Assembly: GCF_004770045.1 (NCBI RefSeq)
Contig: NZ_RQFO01000020.1
Location: 25,574 to 89,573 of the forward strand
Length of the DNA stretch: 64,000 nucleotides
Origin: Leptospira montravelensis
GTDB taxonomy: Bacteria; Spirochaetota; Leptospiria; Leptospirales; Leptospiraceae
Reading direction: 5' to 3'
The position numbers and the translations under genes were made by a program. The stretch's first letter is position 1. The number at the start of each line of letters is the position of its first letter. Below the pieces are notes generated by a model. It was given only the letters and a program-made list of their open reading frames with translations. It did not search any database and was not told the DNA's origin. Positions 53,301 through 62,071 of the stretch are shown piece after piece.

Positions 53301-53667
53301 AATACTTTTCCATTTCAGGGAAGTTTTTAAAAAGTTTATTTTGTTTTTGATAAAGTAATGAAAAACAATCTCGTTTTAAAGTTTCATATTGGTACAACGC
53401 TGTGGTTTCTTCGTAAGTTTGTATATTCAGTGAATTGAATATAATTTTTAAAATTGCTTTTTCTAAAAATGTAAATTCTATATTTAAGGAAAGATGTGAG
53501 GCATCAAACTTTGGTAAATTTAATCTTAGCCAAGGTATTAAATTTTGATTTGGAACTACTACCAGTGGTCGTTTGAGAGGATTTGCTCTTTGGTCTTCGG
53601 TGATTTGTTTTCCAAGTTCTGTGGTGATTTCACCTAAATGAAGGCCAGCATAATAATGTATTGGCAA
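50359..53667 (-). CDS. recC: Exonuclease V gamma subunit RecC
   Basis: A 1102-residue protein that aligns in plan with RecC: an N-terminal inactive helicase fold (YYAGLHLGEITTELGKQI, then VPNQNLIPWLRLNL), a middle domain with GVTVSLLQPMRPIPFLHVYIAGLGEGKFPGSVDR, DLNRREIQESLFWESILSA and TFSYVGKNTLEDKEFEPC, and the C-terminal nuclease-like fold. RecC holds the complex together and reads Chi sites. The start is a TTG at 53667 with AAGGGA six bases upstream; no in-frame ATG fits the family N-terminus. It is first in the operon. Confidence 0.93.
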   Translation of the reverse strand: MPIHYYAGLHLGEITTELGKQITEDQRANPLKRPLVVVPNQNLIPWLRLNLPKFDASHLSLNIEFTFLEKAILKIIFNSLNIQTYEETTALYQYETLKRDCFSLLYQKQNKLFKNFPEMEKYLEEIPKLYYLSDVLTKYFKDYELNREEWIKEWLGQESKNIANDLKKDPYWELEKQIYTEIYKDNSKPKNLFQYLEEGKKLTLSGDLHLFCLSNLSGTYIDFLKETALTTNSKLKVHIYQFHNGKVIGKFPEKTKNYLSKFSKPQSYLAKEFSKDSYNKQKSKFVSGGMLSKLKAILLEESAKEENYLQDQTVRIWNAPSVYREIESIVHDILYKITQSKGKLNLLDFAILVPNMKEYRSAVEWVFDGGIYTTQKKENLPNFIKIPYSITDLVAKDTSQLYLALSTLFRCLANDRFEKEDIHILFKNPLIVGNVDTDGEDTSLQVLDLIDSMGSLYEEEKEYNPYTISFGLKRSVVSMIADEESAWENLNIVTKPISSDKTIIRFVEIWNRIKQIKSGIKDKLLEITKEERYITFESLFQNLFTFDGEWEKERNYFNQWLRSIESWCRTDWNHPKDFLEMISLMTEEVFSEIPMHRGNYLTEGVTVSLLQPMRPIPFLHVYIAGLGEGKFPGSVDRSRFNLRRFDSKPWDLNRREIQESLFWESILSAEESITFSYVGKNTLEDKEFEPCSTLFEVMTAMGVKDAVELPLTSYSRFYDENLFPSFDYVRNLNRFRDNEGILPNPNFTDPNQLTINQLTQEKSDEVTIQELTNGLKNPILRPLLQNLGRIWEEEDNIAEEPFRLNSLEIYTIKTIFIPIFTESLANEKEWIWDRDRIQAQLKEFTQKAEQNAKFPYGAFHIVSSEILMEELEVVAERFRFLKESLFQKKEDLTYFKAVSIGDTGLRECKKLDPYQITTLHRIVGEWENIIENEGIYYWFYTGSLYDKPKYPNDYLKDYLGKMAYVLISACMFRVTGNRLMIIPANAKDFKNDSWLDFSDFTIEDCKSYLNSIYRLVMEENPKYIPTAGLNLFFSKHNLEEIGENLDKLEILWKEFLVDESDTILQFENQLMKISPYTKVLLENFSISSVFEIFLPLLKKGFL

Positions 53668-53763
53668 CGGGGTTCCCTTTGTTTAAGAATCGTACAAAGT
53701 CTGTCCTTGGAACTAACCAAGTCTATTCTAATCTGAAAGTGGATTAAGAAAAATAGAATCAGT

Positions 53764-53837
53764 GGGGGCGCCATTTCCGGCTATCCGCTTCAATCTTTCG
53801 CTTTCGCGAAAGGATTTCCGCTACTATCCGGGGCGCT
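53764..53837 (+). repeat. Interspersed palindromic repeat, copy 3 (short form)
   Basis: GGGGGCGCCATTTCCGGC, then CGCTTCAATCTTTCG, the loop, CGAAAGGATTTCCGCTACTA and the end GGGGCGCTA. It lacks the 35-base variable part of copies 1, 2 and 4. The CTTTCG/CGAAAG arms show paired changes relative to CTTTCC/GGAAAG, which suggests the hairpin is maintained. Confidence 0.75.
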
Positions 53838-53849
53838 AGTCTAGGAGGA

Positions 53850-53885
53850 TTTTTATAAAAAGAAAGGGAGAGGAAATCCTCTCCC
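53850..53885 (-). terminator. Intrinsic terminator downstream of the S15-type hydrolase
   Basis: On the minus strand GGGAGAGG-N4-CCTCTCCC is followed by TTTCTTTTTAT, a complete stem and T-run, about 125 bases after the hydrolase stop. Confidence 0.8.
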
Positions 53886-54009
53886 AATTGGTAGTTTAAC
53901 AAGTAAAAGATGATAGATATTTCGTTTCCAATTTTTCCGTATTGATTGGCTATATCGTTAACGAATCATTCACTCTGGTTTGGTATCTTTCACTAATTGG
54001 CCAATTTTA

Positions 54010-55731
54010 TCATTCGCTTTCAAAACGGAGCGTGGTTGCGGTCGACGTGTTATGTTTGAAAGATGTTGTATAGAGTGAAATTGGTTTTGGTACTGCATAC
54101 ATTGGATCTATATTGTCTATCGCAAGACCAATCCGGCTTCCCACAGGAAAGTCATGAGCCACCGCTTGTAAATCAACATTTAGATCCGTATCTTTTCCTT
54201 TGACTCCAAAAAGTGTTGCAGTTCCGTGAGAAATTAGTTTGCCTGTTCCCCAAATATCTACTTCATACAAATATACTACAACATGAGGAGAACTGTCAGA
54301 GCTATTAATTCTTCCTTTATAAAAGGTCCTTCCTCTGACTTTCAGTGTACTTGTTAGTTTATCTGAAAGATAAACCATTGCATTAGTGCGATCAATTAAG
54401 TTGACATTGGTCGTAACCGGAACAGAGACAGCACCATCCAAAATTTCTGAGAGAAGGGGAACACCAGTTGTTGCACTAGTTCCGCCAGATAGAATGGTAT
54501 CAGTTCCGTTTGTTGTATTTGCTGTAGTTGTAATTTTTCCCGGACTCAGTAATCCCATAGGTCTCAAATGGTAAGTTCGTTCCACTTTATTCGGATTTGG
54601 CCAAGCAGAGTAATTAACTCTTGTGTTAGAAAATCTCTTTTGAATAGAAACCTTTGGTTTTGACATGATCCCATTTTGAATTCCTTTTAACCAATAATCA
54701 AACCAATCGTATGCATTGGTCCAAACATAATTTTCAATTCCAAGGATACCACCAATTTCTGCCGTAGCATGAATGCCATTGTTCAGATCTAATTTTTTAG
54801 GTACGGTTAATTGTTCAAAGTAAGGAAGGATTTGGTTTGGTTGGAAAAGATTATCTTGCGAATTGTTAGAGATGTAAACAGGTTTTCCAGCAGCATTCAA
54901 AGCCGCAACAGCACTGTTTGGTGAACGTTCGCTTGCCCAAGTCAAAACACTTGCCACATCTTTTGTATCTAATAGTTTTCCAAAATTTTCTGCAATGATT
55001 GGATCCATCCTTCCTGTAATATAACCTGCGGTAACAAGTAGAAGTCCCCATACAAGTCTTGGCGTTTGGTTTCCGTAAAGTGAATCTGGTAAACTTCCCC
55101 ATCCGCTCATAGCGACGGCAGTTTTGATCCTTGGTTCTTTACTTAGTCCGAGTAAGGAGATTCCTGCACCGTAAGAAATTCCCGCAATACCAATGTTTGT
55201 TGGATCAACAGGCGCATTTGTTAGTAAAAAATCAATTCCTTTGGAAAGATCTGCCATATCTTTTGGACCAGCAACATTAATAAGTCCTCCAGAAGTTCCA
55301 AATCCTCTTGTGTTGTAACTAAATACAACATAACCTTTTTTAGCAAGTTTAGCCGCAGGCACAATGTATTCATATTCATTCAGAGCCCAACTGTTGACAA
55401 AGATAACTGCAGGGAAGGGGCCTGTTCCCGATTTGGGAATGAACAAGTTTCCTGTAATTTTCACTCCATCGTAACTGAGAAAGGATATGTTGTCATTGAA
55501 ACTGAAACTTCCATCATTCTCTTTTGTAAATGCAGATTGAATGTCTTTTGTAAGTGCAACGTTACTTTGTTTTAGAACCTCTGGAGATACAGAAGTTCCC
55601 GAGTTGGTTCCGTTTAACACAGCAAGTACGGCTGCATTTCCGCTTGAGTTTTGGTTTCCATTTTGTCCACAGGCCATTAGGAGGAAGACTCCCAGTGGCA
55701 AAAGTAGACGGTAGATTTTTTGCTTTTTCAT
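54010..55731 (-). CDS. CocE/NonD (peptidase S15-like) hydrolase lipoprotein
   Basis: A 573-residue lipoprotein (lipobox LLMAC, Cys 21). The alpha/beta-hydrolase domain (about 85-380) has FVNSWALNEYEY, the nucleophile elbow GISYGAG (S186), an acid in SNNSQDNLFQPNQ and a histidine in NNGIHATAEIGG. Residues about 440-570 form the X-Pro dipeptidyl-peptidase C-terminal jelly-roll (GRTFYKGRINSSDSSPHVVV). The family includes esterases and aminopeptidases; the substrate is unknown. Monocistronic with its own terminator, and divergent from the AraC-type regulator, which could control it. Confidence 0.88.
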   Translation of the reverse strand: MKKQKIYRLLLPLGVFLLMACGQNGNQNSSGNAAVLAVLNGTNSGTSVSPEVLKQSNVALTKDIQSAFTKENDGSFSFNDNISFLSYDGVKITGNLFIPKSGTGPFPAVIFVNSWALNEYEYIVPAAKLAKKGYVVFSYNTRGFGTSGGLINVAGPKDMADLSKGIDFLLTNAPVDPTNIGIAGISYGAGISLLGLSKEPRIKTAVAMSGWGSLPDSLYGNQTPRLVWGLLLVTAGYITGRMDPIIAENFGKLLDTKDVASVLTWASERSPNSAVAALNAAGKPVYISNNSQDNLFQPNQILPYFEQLTVPKKLDLNNGIHATAEIGGILGIENYVWTNAYDWFDYWLKGIQNGIMSKPKVSIQKRFSNTRVNYSAWPNPNKVERTYHLRPMGLLSPGKITTTANTTNGTDTILSGGTSATTGVPLLSEILDGAVSVPVTTNVNLIDRTNAMVYLSDKLTSTLKVRGRTFYKGRINSSDSSPHVVVYLYEVDIWGTGKLISHGTATLFGVKGKDTDLNVDLQAVAHDFPVGSRIGLAIDNIDPMYAVPKPISLYTTSFKHNTSTATTLRFESE

Positions 55732-55899
55732 AATTCGCCTCTAAATTGCCTCAAATTTACCACAAATCGCTTTTTCTTGCGTCTAGAATGACAATATTGG
55801 ACAAATTTTTAGGTCTAATATCATGATTTTGTACTAATTCCCTCTACGAAAACCTCCAAATGGTTGACGGATGCGTGCATTTCGTACGATTTTTCGATC

Positions 55900-56994
55900 A
55901 TGTGGGAATTCTTAGGTTCTTGGCTCCAGTTCGGAGCTTGGTATCACTTTATTCTGGGAATCGGTATTCTTGTAAAAGAAAAGGGATCCAAAGGTTTTCC
56001 CTTTGCGATGATAGCGGCATTTTCCGGTGGGATTATGATTTTATACGCCTATCGTTTGTTTGCAGGTCTGGAATTTGAGACTCGAATTTTGAACCAAGGC
56101 TATGTTCCTATCATTTATTTAATCCCGGGGAGTATGCAGTATACCATCGAACAGTTTTTGAGTACAGAACCTGTCCCTTTGAAAAAACTTTATCGCCTGT
56201 ATCCTACCTTTTTTGTGGTTCTTTTTCTTCTAACATTGAATTGGTTTGCACCAAACACCCTTTCGCAGACCATGAATCAAAGTTTTGCGGGAGCTCCGAT
56301 GTCACTTCCCGAAATTACATCCATTATCGGCTGCGTGTATTGGATGGGCATTTTTTTGGGCATGATTTATCAATATAGAAATATCCTTTATAATAATCCA
56401 AACAATGATGCAAAGTTAGGTGTTAAAATACTCGGTATGATATTAAAAGGGAATATTACTTTTGCTGGTTTTATTCTTCTCAGTACTATTTTCCGTTGGC
56501 ATTCAGGAATATATTTTACCGCAGGGCTCGCGACACTGATGGCAGTCATTGCCTTTATTGGAACAGAAATCAATCACGATTTATTCAACGATATTTTACC
56601 TGGACTTAGGCAATCCTACCGCACTTCTCGGATTCTAAACCTTGATTTAGAAAAATTACAAAAAGAACTCGATTATTTATTGAAAGTTGAATGTGTATAC
56701 CGAGAGGAAGATTTGAGTTTGGCCTCTCTTTCTGAAAAACTTAACGTCAAAGACTATCAACTCAGCGAGTATATCAATGCCTTTTTAGGAATGAACTTCA
56801 ATCGATTAATTAACGAATATCGTATTGCTGAAGTTTGTCGATTATTAGAAAAGGAACCAAAATCAAATTTGCTTTCACTTGCATATCAAGTTGGTTTTAA
56901 TTCCAAAGCCAATTTTAATTTAGCTTTTAAGTCTTTAAAAAAGAAATCACCAAGTGAATATGCAAAATCCATGGGGAAGGTTAGGTTAACGTAA
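55900..56994 (+). CDS. Membrane-bound AraC-family regulator
   Basis: About 364 residues from the ATG at 55900; a TTG at 55864 would extend the frame by 12. Residues 5-230 hold seven hydrophobic helices (FGAWYHFILGIGILV, FFVVLFLLTLNWF, IIGCVYWMGIFLGMIY and others). The C-terminal AraC domain (about 265-364) has LASLSEKLNVKDYQLSEYIN and LLSLAYQVGFNSKANFNLAF, the two helix-turn-helices. Such regulators bind DNA at the membrane in response to a membrane-sensed signal. It diverges from the hydrolase gene with about 170 bases between. Confidence 0.88.
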   Translation: MWEFLGSWLQFGAWYHFILGIGILVKEKGSKGFPFAMIAAFSGGIMILYAYRLFAGLEFETRILNQGYVPIIYLIPGSMQYTIEQFLSTEPVPLKKLYRLYPTFFVVLFLLTLNWFAPNTLSQTMNQSFAGAPMSLPEITSIIGCVYWMGIFLGMIYQYRNILYNNPNNDAKLGVKILGMILKGNITFAGFILLSTIFRWHSGIYFTAGLATLMAVIAFIGTEINHDLFNDILPGLRQSYRTSRILNLDLEKLQKELDYLLKVECVYREEDLSLASLSEKLNVKDYQLSEYINAFLGMNFNRLINEYRIAEVCRLLEKEPKSNLLSLAYQVGFNSKANFNLAFKSLKKKSPSEYAKSMGKVRLT

Positions 56995-57072
56995 CCACCT
57001 TATTTCCATTGAAGTCTTCAAATTGTCAAGAAATCAAAGGAAAGGCGATTACGATATTTTCTAAACGAAACG

Positions 57073-60000
57073 CTATTTTTTCCCTTTCGGTTTTTTCTTT
57101 GATACCGTGTAACCTAGAATATGTGCCATTTTCCAAACAATTTCTAAATTTGTTTTGGTAGCATGCATACTAGATTCTGTTTTTGAATCTGGTAAAACAG
57201 AGTGTAGGTGAAATTCATTAGTTCCAAATCGAATAGTTTCTGGAGCCAAATGGATCCATGTATGCCATCCATATTCCCTTTGTTCAGGATAAAATGTGAG
57301 TAAAATCCCTGGATCTTTGATATCGATCATTTCAGGGATTTTGTCATCTAACTTTCGTCTGGCAGCCATATCTAACATGGTGAAAGTTTCAGAATCTTTT
57401 TTTGCTTTTTTCCAGTTAGATTCGATAGATTCATCTCCTTTTTTCCCAAACCATCTCCAAAGTAAAGGCAACCTAAGTCCCAATGGTTCTTCATAAATAC
57501 TAGAATCATAGGATTCGTGATTTGTCATTTCTAAGCGCTTAATGATCATTTGCGAGATAACGTCAAACGAAGATTCACCATCTAACAAAAATAATCTTGC
57601 CGCTAATAAATCAGTCCATACATACCAATTGGGGGTAGTTTCTTCTAGTAGTTGTTTTATTTCATTTCCTTCCATCAATAGGACCTTTTCCCATTTCAAT
57701 GATTCAGGTTCCATTACCCTCATAAATTGTAATAGATATGACTTCCATGAGGGGGCCACATAAGGCATTTGGAATATTTCCATAAAGTACGGATACACTT
57801 CTGGACCTTGAAAAAATAAAGCTTTGATCGCTTCCCACCTGTCATAAGATCCAGAATATTTATATTCATCCAAAGAATATCGTAAAGATTCAACAAGCCA
57901 AGGACCTCCATATCGAATTACATCTTTATGTTTGTATTTGGTTTCTCGAATTTTCTCGAACACATGTTGTATACTATATTTTTCAGGATGGAGAATCGCC
58001 TCGGGTAACAAAGATTTGTTTTTAGAAAGTGATGTAGCATATTTATCAGATGAGTCAAACTTAGGAGCATCTTCTCCAGTGAGTGTAATCCACGCGCGTC
58101 TTGCTTCCACTTCGATATAACTCCAAGAATAATCAACCATAGGATCGGGATCAGCATATATGTGATACCAAAGATGATCTTTGAATTTTTCAACTTTTAG
58201 TTTTCTAATCCATCGAATGATTCCATACACACGGACTTGATCACCCTTGTTTCCAAGGATACGCTCCGAAAAAGAAAGATATTCATTATTTTCCGGTTCT
58301 AAAAGTAATAATCCTGCTACATAACATGCTTTTAGATCAATCGCAATACCAGGATAATCCGATTCTTCTAATTTTACAAAAATTTCGTGTAACTCTTGTT
58401 TTGCCTTTTCTGGTTCCATTTTGGCCCAGGCTAAGGCTGCTTCCGAAATGTTTATGATCTGACTCAATTCGAGGTAAGACTTTCTATCTCCTCCTTTGAT
58501 CCGAAAACTATTTCTCGCATAATTGGCAATGATTTCTGTATGTTCTTTTAAATCTAAATAGGCACATACCGAAAAGGCATTTCCTGCACTAATTCCAAAA
58601 AAACCAAGATGGTCCTTATAAGTAAATAGTTTCTGAATTAGTTGAACCGAAACATCATCTAAGGTTAAAATTCGTTCTTGTAAAGCTTGGTTAAGGTGAG
58701 TATAGACTGTGAACATATTGTTCAAGGTCGGTCCTTCTTTTTGAACCTTTTCCCTAATTTCTTTAACATTGTCCAGAGTTTCAAAGGTTCTCCATGCTGC
58801 ATCAGCTAATATGGAGTTTGCTTCTTTGTGTCCACTATTGATCAATGCTTCAATTACATATTCTAACCTAGGATCATCTTGTTTGAGTTTATGAACTGCT
58901 TCTCTTAAAGAAACCATTGCCAGGTCGTCGTCTAACATCCCAACGGTCTTTGTAATTCCGCAATATGCTTTTTTATTGTCAGCGTCGTATTTCAAACCTT
59001 GCCGAAAGGCGGCATTGATTGCAATGGATAGGCGTTTGTCCAATTTTTCCGGGTTGTATGGCCAAGTATTATAAGCGCTATCGGTTCGTTCTCGGAAGTA
59101 ATCATCGATCAGTTTTTTTAGGTTAGTGTCCTTTTTGGAAATTTCTTTTAATACCAAGTCATGTGTATTAATATCATCTGGATAATCTTCGATTATTATA
59201 AAAAGGTTTTCTTCAGTCTGTATCCTCGATTCCAAATCTTTTTTTGAAATGGTTTTAAGATTGGAAAGACCTAAACTTTCATTGTATAATTTAATATTTT
59301 TTGGTTCAATTTGTTTTGGATCGGCGTTACTAAAGGTTTGGGAACGTATTTTCTCGACCTTCTCTGATGGTAGATTGAATAATGATTTGGATTTCCCATC
59401 TAAATATTCAATTATATGTTCACAAATTTTTGGAATTATTTTTCCTTTTCCTTTGATTGCAATTTTGATACTTTCTCGACAAGCTTCTTCATTCTTTAAA
59501 TAAAAATGATGTAGTATCCAATAAGCAGCTAAATTCGGAAAGTTTTTGATATCTTCCTTTTCTTCTTCCCAAAGAGAATAGGAAGGAGCATCCGCAAGTT
59601 TTTCAGTAAAGGCATAAGCTGGTTCTCCAAAAGTATGTCCCAGTAACCAAGCAGTTCTTTCAAACATATCAATTGAATTGTTGTAGATTGGTTTTTTCTC
59701 ATAGAGTTTAGAAGCCTCTTTTTCAAAAGCTTTGATCGTAATATCATTGATTTGAGAGGTTAAAATATGTTCTTTTACTTTTTGATTTGCGTTCGCTTCT
59801 TCAAATTCTTCTTCTCTTTCGTCATCTTCGTAACTTTCATGAGAATCATTTTTCCAATTGTCAGCGATAAAATGTGAAATGGAAAAATAGGGTAGGTTTT
59901 CTAATTCGCCTATTTCGTGGTTATAATAATTTACTTCTATGGATTCGTTTTCATTTGGCAAAAGATTGATCCAACAAGTGTCTCCCCCTCCATCTGAAGC

Positions 60001-60450
60001 AAAAGCATAAGATCCATTGAATAAGAACATTAGCCCACTATAAGTACCTACCAACCATAAAAGAATTTCTTCAGGATCATTACTTTTCACTAATTTTTCT
60101 GTTGAAGAAATTGCATAATCAAAGCCACCATCTTCATCTTCTTCCATTTCCTCTTCTTCTGCTGAGTGATGGTCGATCATGTTCCAAACATCAGCTACTT
60201 CGTACATAATCGATTTGTAGCCTTTTTTTAGGTTTTCCCATTCCAAAATTTCATTCCCGGGTCTAAAGCCATACATGGATTCAAATTTTTTTAAAAAACT
60301 TCCATCTAATTTGTTTTGGTTTTTATCAATTGCTTTTAAAAATTTATCTCTAAGTGATTGAAACACTAACATTCGATCTACTATTATTTCTTTTAGATTT
60401 CCTGAATAAAAATCAGCCTTTTTTATATTAAGTTGAGTAGGTTGTTTCAT
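57073..60450 (-). CDS. Giant helical-repeat protein with a SUKH (SMI1/KNR4)-like N-terminal domain
   Basis: A 1125-residue protein. Residues about 115-205 look like a SUKH fold: LLWLVGTYSGLMFLFNGSYA, ASDGGGDTCWINLLPNENES and LENLPYFSISHFIADNWKN. Acidic low-complexity stretches flank it (about 96-108 and 205-222). The rest is a long array of helical pairs (HEAT/ARM-like, about 240-1050), with no enzymatic motif. SUKH proteins are best known as immunity proteins against secreted nucleases or other polymorphic toxins, and in eukaryotes as signalling hubs. Overlap with the upstream gene by ATGA makes a two-gene operon. I infer a binding role only. Confidence 0.7.
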   Translation of the reverse strand: MKQPTQLNIKKADFYSGNLKEIIVDRMLVFQSLRDKFLKAIDKNQNKLDGSFLKKFESMYGFRPGNEILEWENLKKGYKSIMYEVADVWNMIDHHSAEEEEMEEDEDGGFDYAISSTEKLVKSNDPEEILLWLVGTYSGLMFLFNGSYAFASDGGGDTCWINLLPNENESIEVNYYNHEIGELENLPYFSISHFIADNWKNDSHESYEDDEREEEFEEANANQKVKEHILTSQINDITIKAFEKEASKLYEKKPIYNNSIDMFERTAWLLGHTFGEPAYAFTEKLADAPSYSLWEEEKEDIKNFPNLAAYWILHHFYLKNEEACRESIKIAIKGKGKIIPKICEHIIEYLDGKSKSLFNLPSEKVEKIRSQTFSNADPKQIEPKNIKLYNESLGLSNLKTISKKDLESRIQTEENLFIIIEDYPDDINTHDLVLKEISKKDTNLKKLIDDYFRERTDSAYNTWPYNPEKLDKRLSIAINAAFRQGLKYDADNKKAYCGITKTVGMLDDDLAMVSLREAVHKLKQDDPRLEYVIEALINSGHKEANSILADAAWRTFETLDNVKEIREKVQKEGPTLNNMFTVYTHLNQALQERILTLDDVSVQLIQKLFTYKDHLGFFGISAGNAFSVCAYLDLKEHTEIIANYARNSFRIKGGDRKSYLELSQIINISEAALAWAKMEPEKAKQELHEIFVKLEESDYPGIAIDLKACYVAGLLLLEPENNEYLSFSERILGNKGDQVRVYGIIRWIRKLKVEKFKDHLWYHIYADPDPMVDYSWSYIEVEARRAWITLTGEDAPKFDSSDKYATSLSKNKSLLPEAILHPEKYSIQHVFEKIRETKYKHKDVIRYGGPWLVESLRYSLDEYKYSGSYDRWEAIKALFFQGPEVYPYFMEIFQMPYVAPSWKSYLLQFMRVMEPESLKWEKVLLMEGNEIKQLLEETTPNWYVWTDLLAARLFLLDGESSFDVISQMIIKRLEMTNHESYDSSIYEEPLGLRLPLLWRWFGKKGDESIESNWKKAKKDSETFTMLDMAARRKLDDKIPEMIDIKDPGILLTFYPEQREYGWHTWIHLAPETIRFGTNEFHLHSVLPDSKTESSMHATKTNLEIVWKMAHILGYTVSKKKPKGKK

Positions 60451-61415
60451 GTTGTTAATTCCGCGTTTAACGTTATAAAAGATTCAGAGTAATGATTCCC
60501 ATAAATTTTAAACCAATAGCACCCCAAATTATCCTTCTCGAATCTAAGTAAGTTTAAATCGGTATTCATTTTTTCTTGCAGTGGGTGTGGGGTAAGAGTC
60601 AGCGTATCTAAATTAAAATTTAATAAATATTTCTTTGCAGGCTTTTTGTTTTTTTCTTTTAGCAACAAACTCAAATTAGATTCATCTTCAATAAATATGT
60701 CTATGAATTGTAGATACGAACCAAAATACGCCTTCATTGATTCTTCATACAAATCAAGAAGATTCTTTAGTTCCCCGTCGCTGTTTCTTACTTCTAATTT
60801 TGAATCTGAAAATAGAAATATTCTTTTCGAATTAATTTTAACTTTCATTGGCGCACCACTAGGTGCAAATTCAAAAATTAACTTTCCGTTTTGATCTAAG
60901 ATATAAGCAACTTCTGAATTTCCTTCTGTAACTAAAATTCGATCATTCCCAATTGATTTTAAGTTATATAGATTTTGAAAATCCAAATCACAATTCAAGA
61001 TTTCCCAATTTGTACCATTCCATCTATGAATCTGTTTTCTGCCGGTAGTATTTGCAAAGATCACGTAAGTATAGTTTGCAAGATTCAAAATTTGGTAGGG
61101 AGAAGGGTTTGCTAACTTAGGGGATGCAAGGCTATAAAACTTATCATCTCTAAAGTATAATACTGAATTTGAAGATCCAAACAATACATGATCAGAATTA
61201 GAATCAAATGAATTATCGCTTGATAAGTAATAGCCAATGGGAAATTCGAAACGTGTGATTTGATTTCCATCGATTTTATAAAGTAAAGGACTTTTGTTCC
61301 AAGAGCCAATCCATAGATTTCCACTATAGTCTCTTTCAAATAATATACTCTCGAAACCTGTAATGATAGAATCTTTTTTTAAGTTATAAGTTACTGTAGT
61401 TTTAATTTCTTGCAT
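60447..61415 (-). CDS. Predicted beta-propeller-like protein, partner of the SUKH-like giant
   Basis: A 322-residue cytosolic protein with no signal peptide. It has repeated short segments of the kind found in propellers: NLWIGSWNKSPLLYKIDGNQ, DHVLFGSSNSVLYFRDDKFY, NYTYVIFANTTGRKQIHRW, DRILVTEGNSEVAYILDQNG and RIFLFSDSKLEVRNSDG. The spacing of about 45-50 residues suggests five or six blades. It is translated first in the operon, and its stop overlaps the start of the 1125-residue protein. No catalytic residues are recognised. Probably a protein-binding scaffold; the family name is unknown. Confidence 0.7.
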   Translation of the reverse strand: MQEIKTTVTYNLKKDSIITGFESILFERDYSGNLWIGSWNKSPLLYKIDGNQITRFEFPIGYYLSSDNSFDSNSDHVLFGSSNSVLYFRDDKFYSLASPKLANPSPYQILNLANYTYVIFANTTGRKQIHRWNGTNWEILNCDLDFQNLYNLKSIGNDRILVTEGNSEVAYILDQNGKLIFEFAPSGAPMKVKINSKRIFLFSDSKLEVRNSDGELKNLLDLYEESMKAYFGSYLQFIDIFIEDESNLSLLLKEKNKKPAKKYLLNFNLDTLTLTPHPLQEKMNTDLNLLRFEKDNLGCYWFKIYGNHYSESFITLNAELTT

Positions 61416-61478
61416 TGTTTTAAAAATATGAATGCAAAATGAAAACTATGTTCATTTAGGCAATTTATTTTTTATTTT

Positions 61479-61714
61479 ATGATTTTTGAATATAGACGCC
61501 ATGAATATCACTACAAGCTTAAAGATTCGTCTGAAAAATCATAACATAGAGTGCTACTTATAGGAACCTAGAAAGTATCATAGAATTCATTGAGACACAT
61601 GGCAAAAAAAATATAGTTTTTACGGAGAATTATAAAGCTACTGATTGTTATGAAAGTGGTGTCTATTTAATTTGCGAATGCAATCCTTGGCATTTTAGAT
61701 TTATATACGAGTAA
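61479..61714 (+). pseudogene. Frameshifted small gene
   Basis: ATG at 61479 opens MIFEYRRHEYHYKLKDSSEK and stops at 61542. A second frame, open from 61550, continues with IEFIETHGKKNIVFTENYK and CYESGVYLICECNPWHFRF to a TAA at 61712-61714. Both parts look like real protein (balanced composition, no low complexity), so one frameshift or a short deletion near 61545 has probably broken a gene of about 75 codons. I do not recognise the family. Confidence 0.45.
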
Positions 61715-61863
61715 AGTTTTGAAATACCAAAGACTATTGTATAGAATTGACCAGTATATGTGTAACCCATGTGAGTGATCTAAAATGTTACCGATGTGCC
61801 TTTCTGTAAAAAACTGTAAAGGATGTACGAGTGCGCTCATATCAATTAACGACTGTTATGCGA

Positions 61864-61879
61864 CATAATGTAAATTATG
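61864..61879. other. dif-like palindrome (possible Xer-type site)
   Basis: CATAATGTAAATTATG, arms CATAAT/ATTATG with a 4-base spacer. It equals the core of E. coli dif (CATAATGTATATTATG) at 15 of 16 positions. The outer arms do not match dif as well. It is a candidate recombination or attachment site in accessory DNA; function is not shown. Confidence 0.35.
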
Positions 61880-62071
61880 GGAAGTTTCATATTGCTTCAT
61901 GTAATAGTCCTGACGGTATAAAGTCAAGTTGGGAAATGTAGGGAATATAAACTGAAGTCTAAAAATCTCTTTGGTCCTTGTGTTCTCTTGCTTTTGCATC
62001 AATAGCAAATTCATCAAAATTTTCTTCAGATAGAATTAGAAATCAGAGGCAAAAGTATAGACCTCCAGCTT

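Larger units (their letters stand above)
53668..54009. other. Gap between recC and the hydrolase gene
   Basis: 342 bases that hold the recC promoter side, interspersed repeat copy 3 (53764-53837) and a minus-strand intrinsic terminator (53850-53885). No other feature was seen. Confidence 0.6.
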
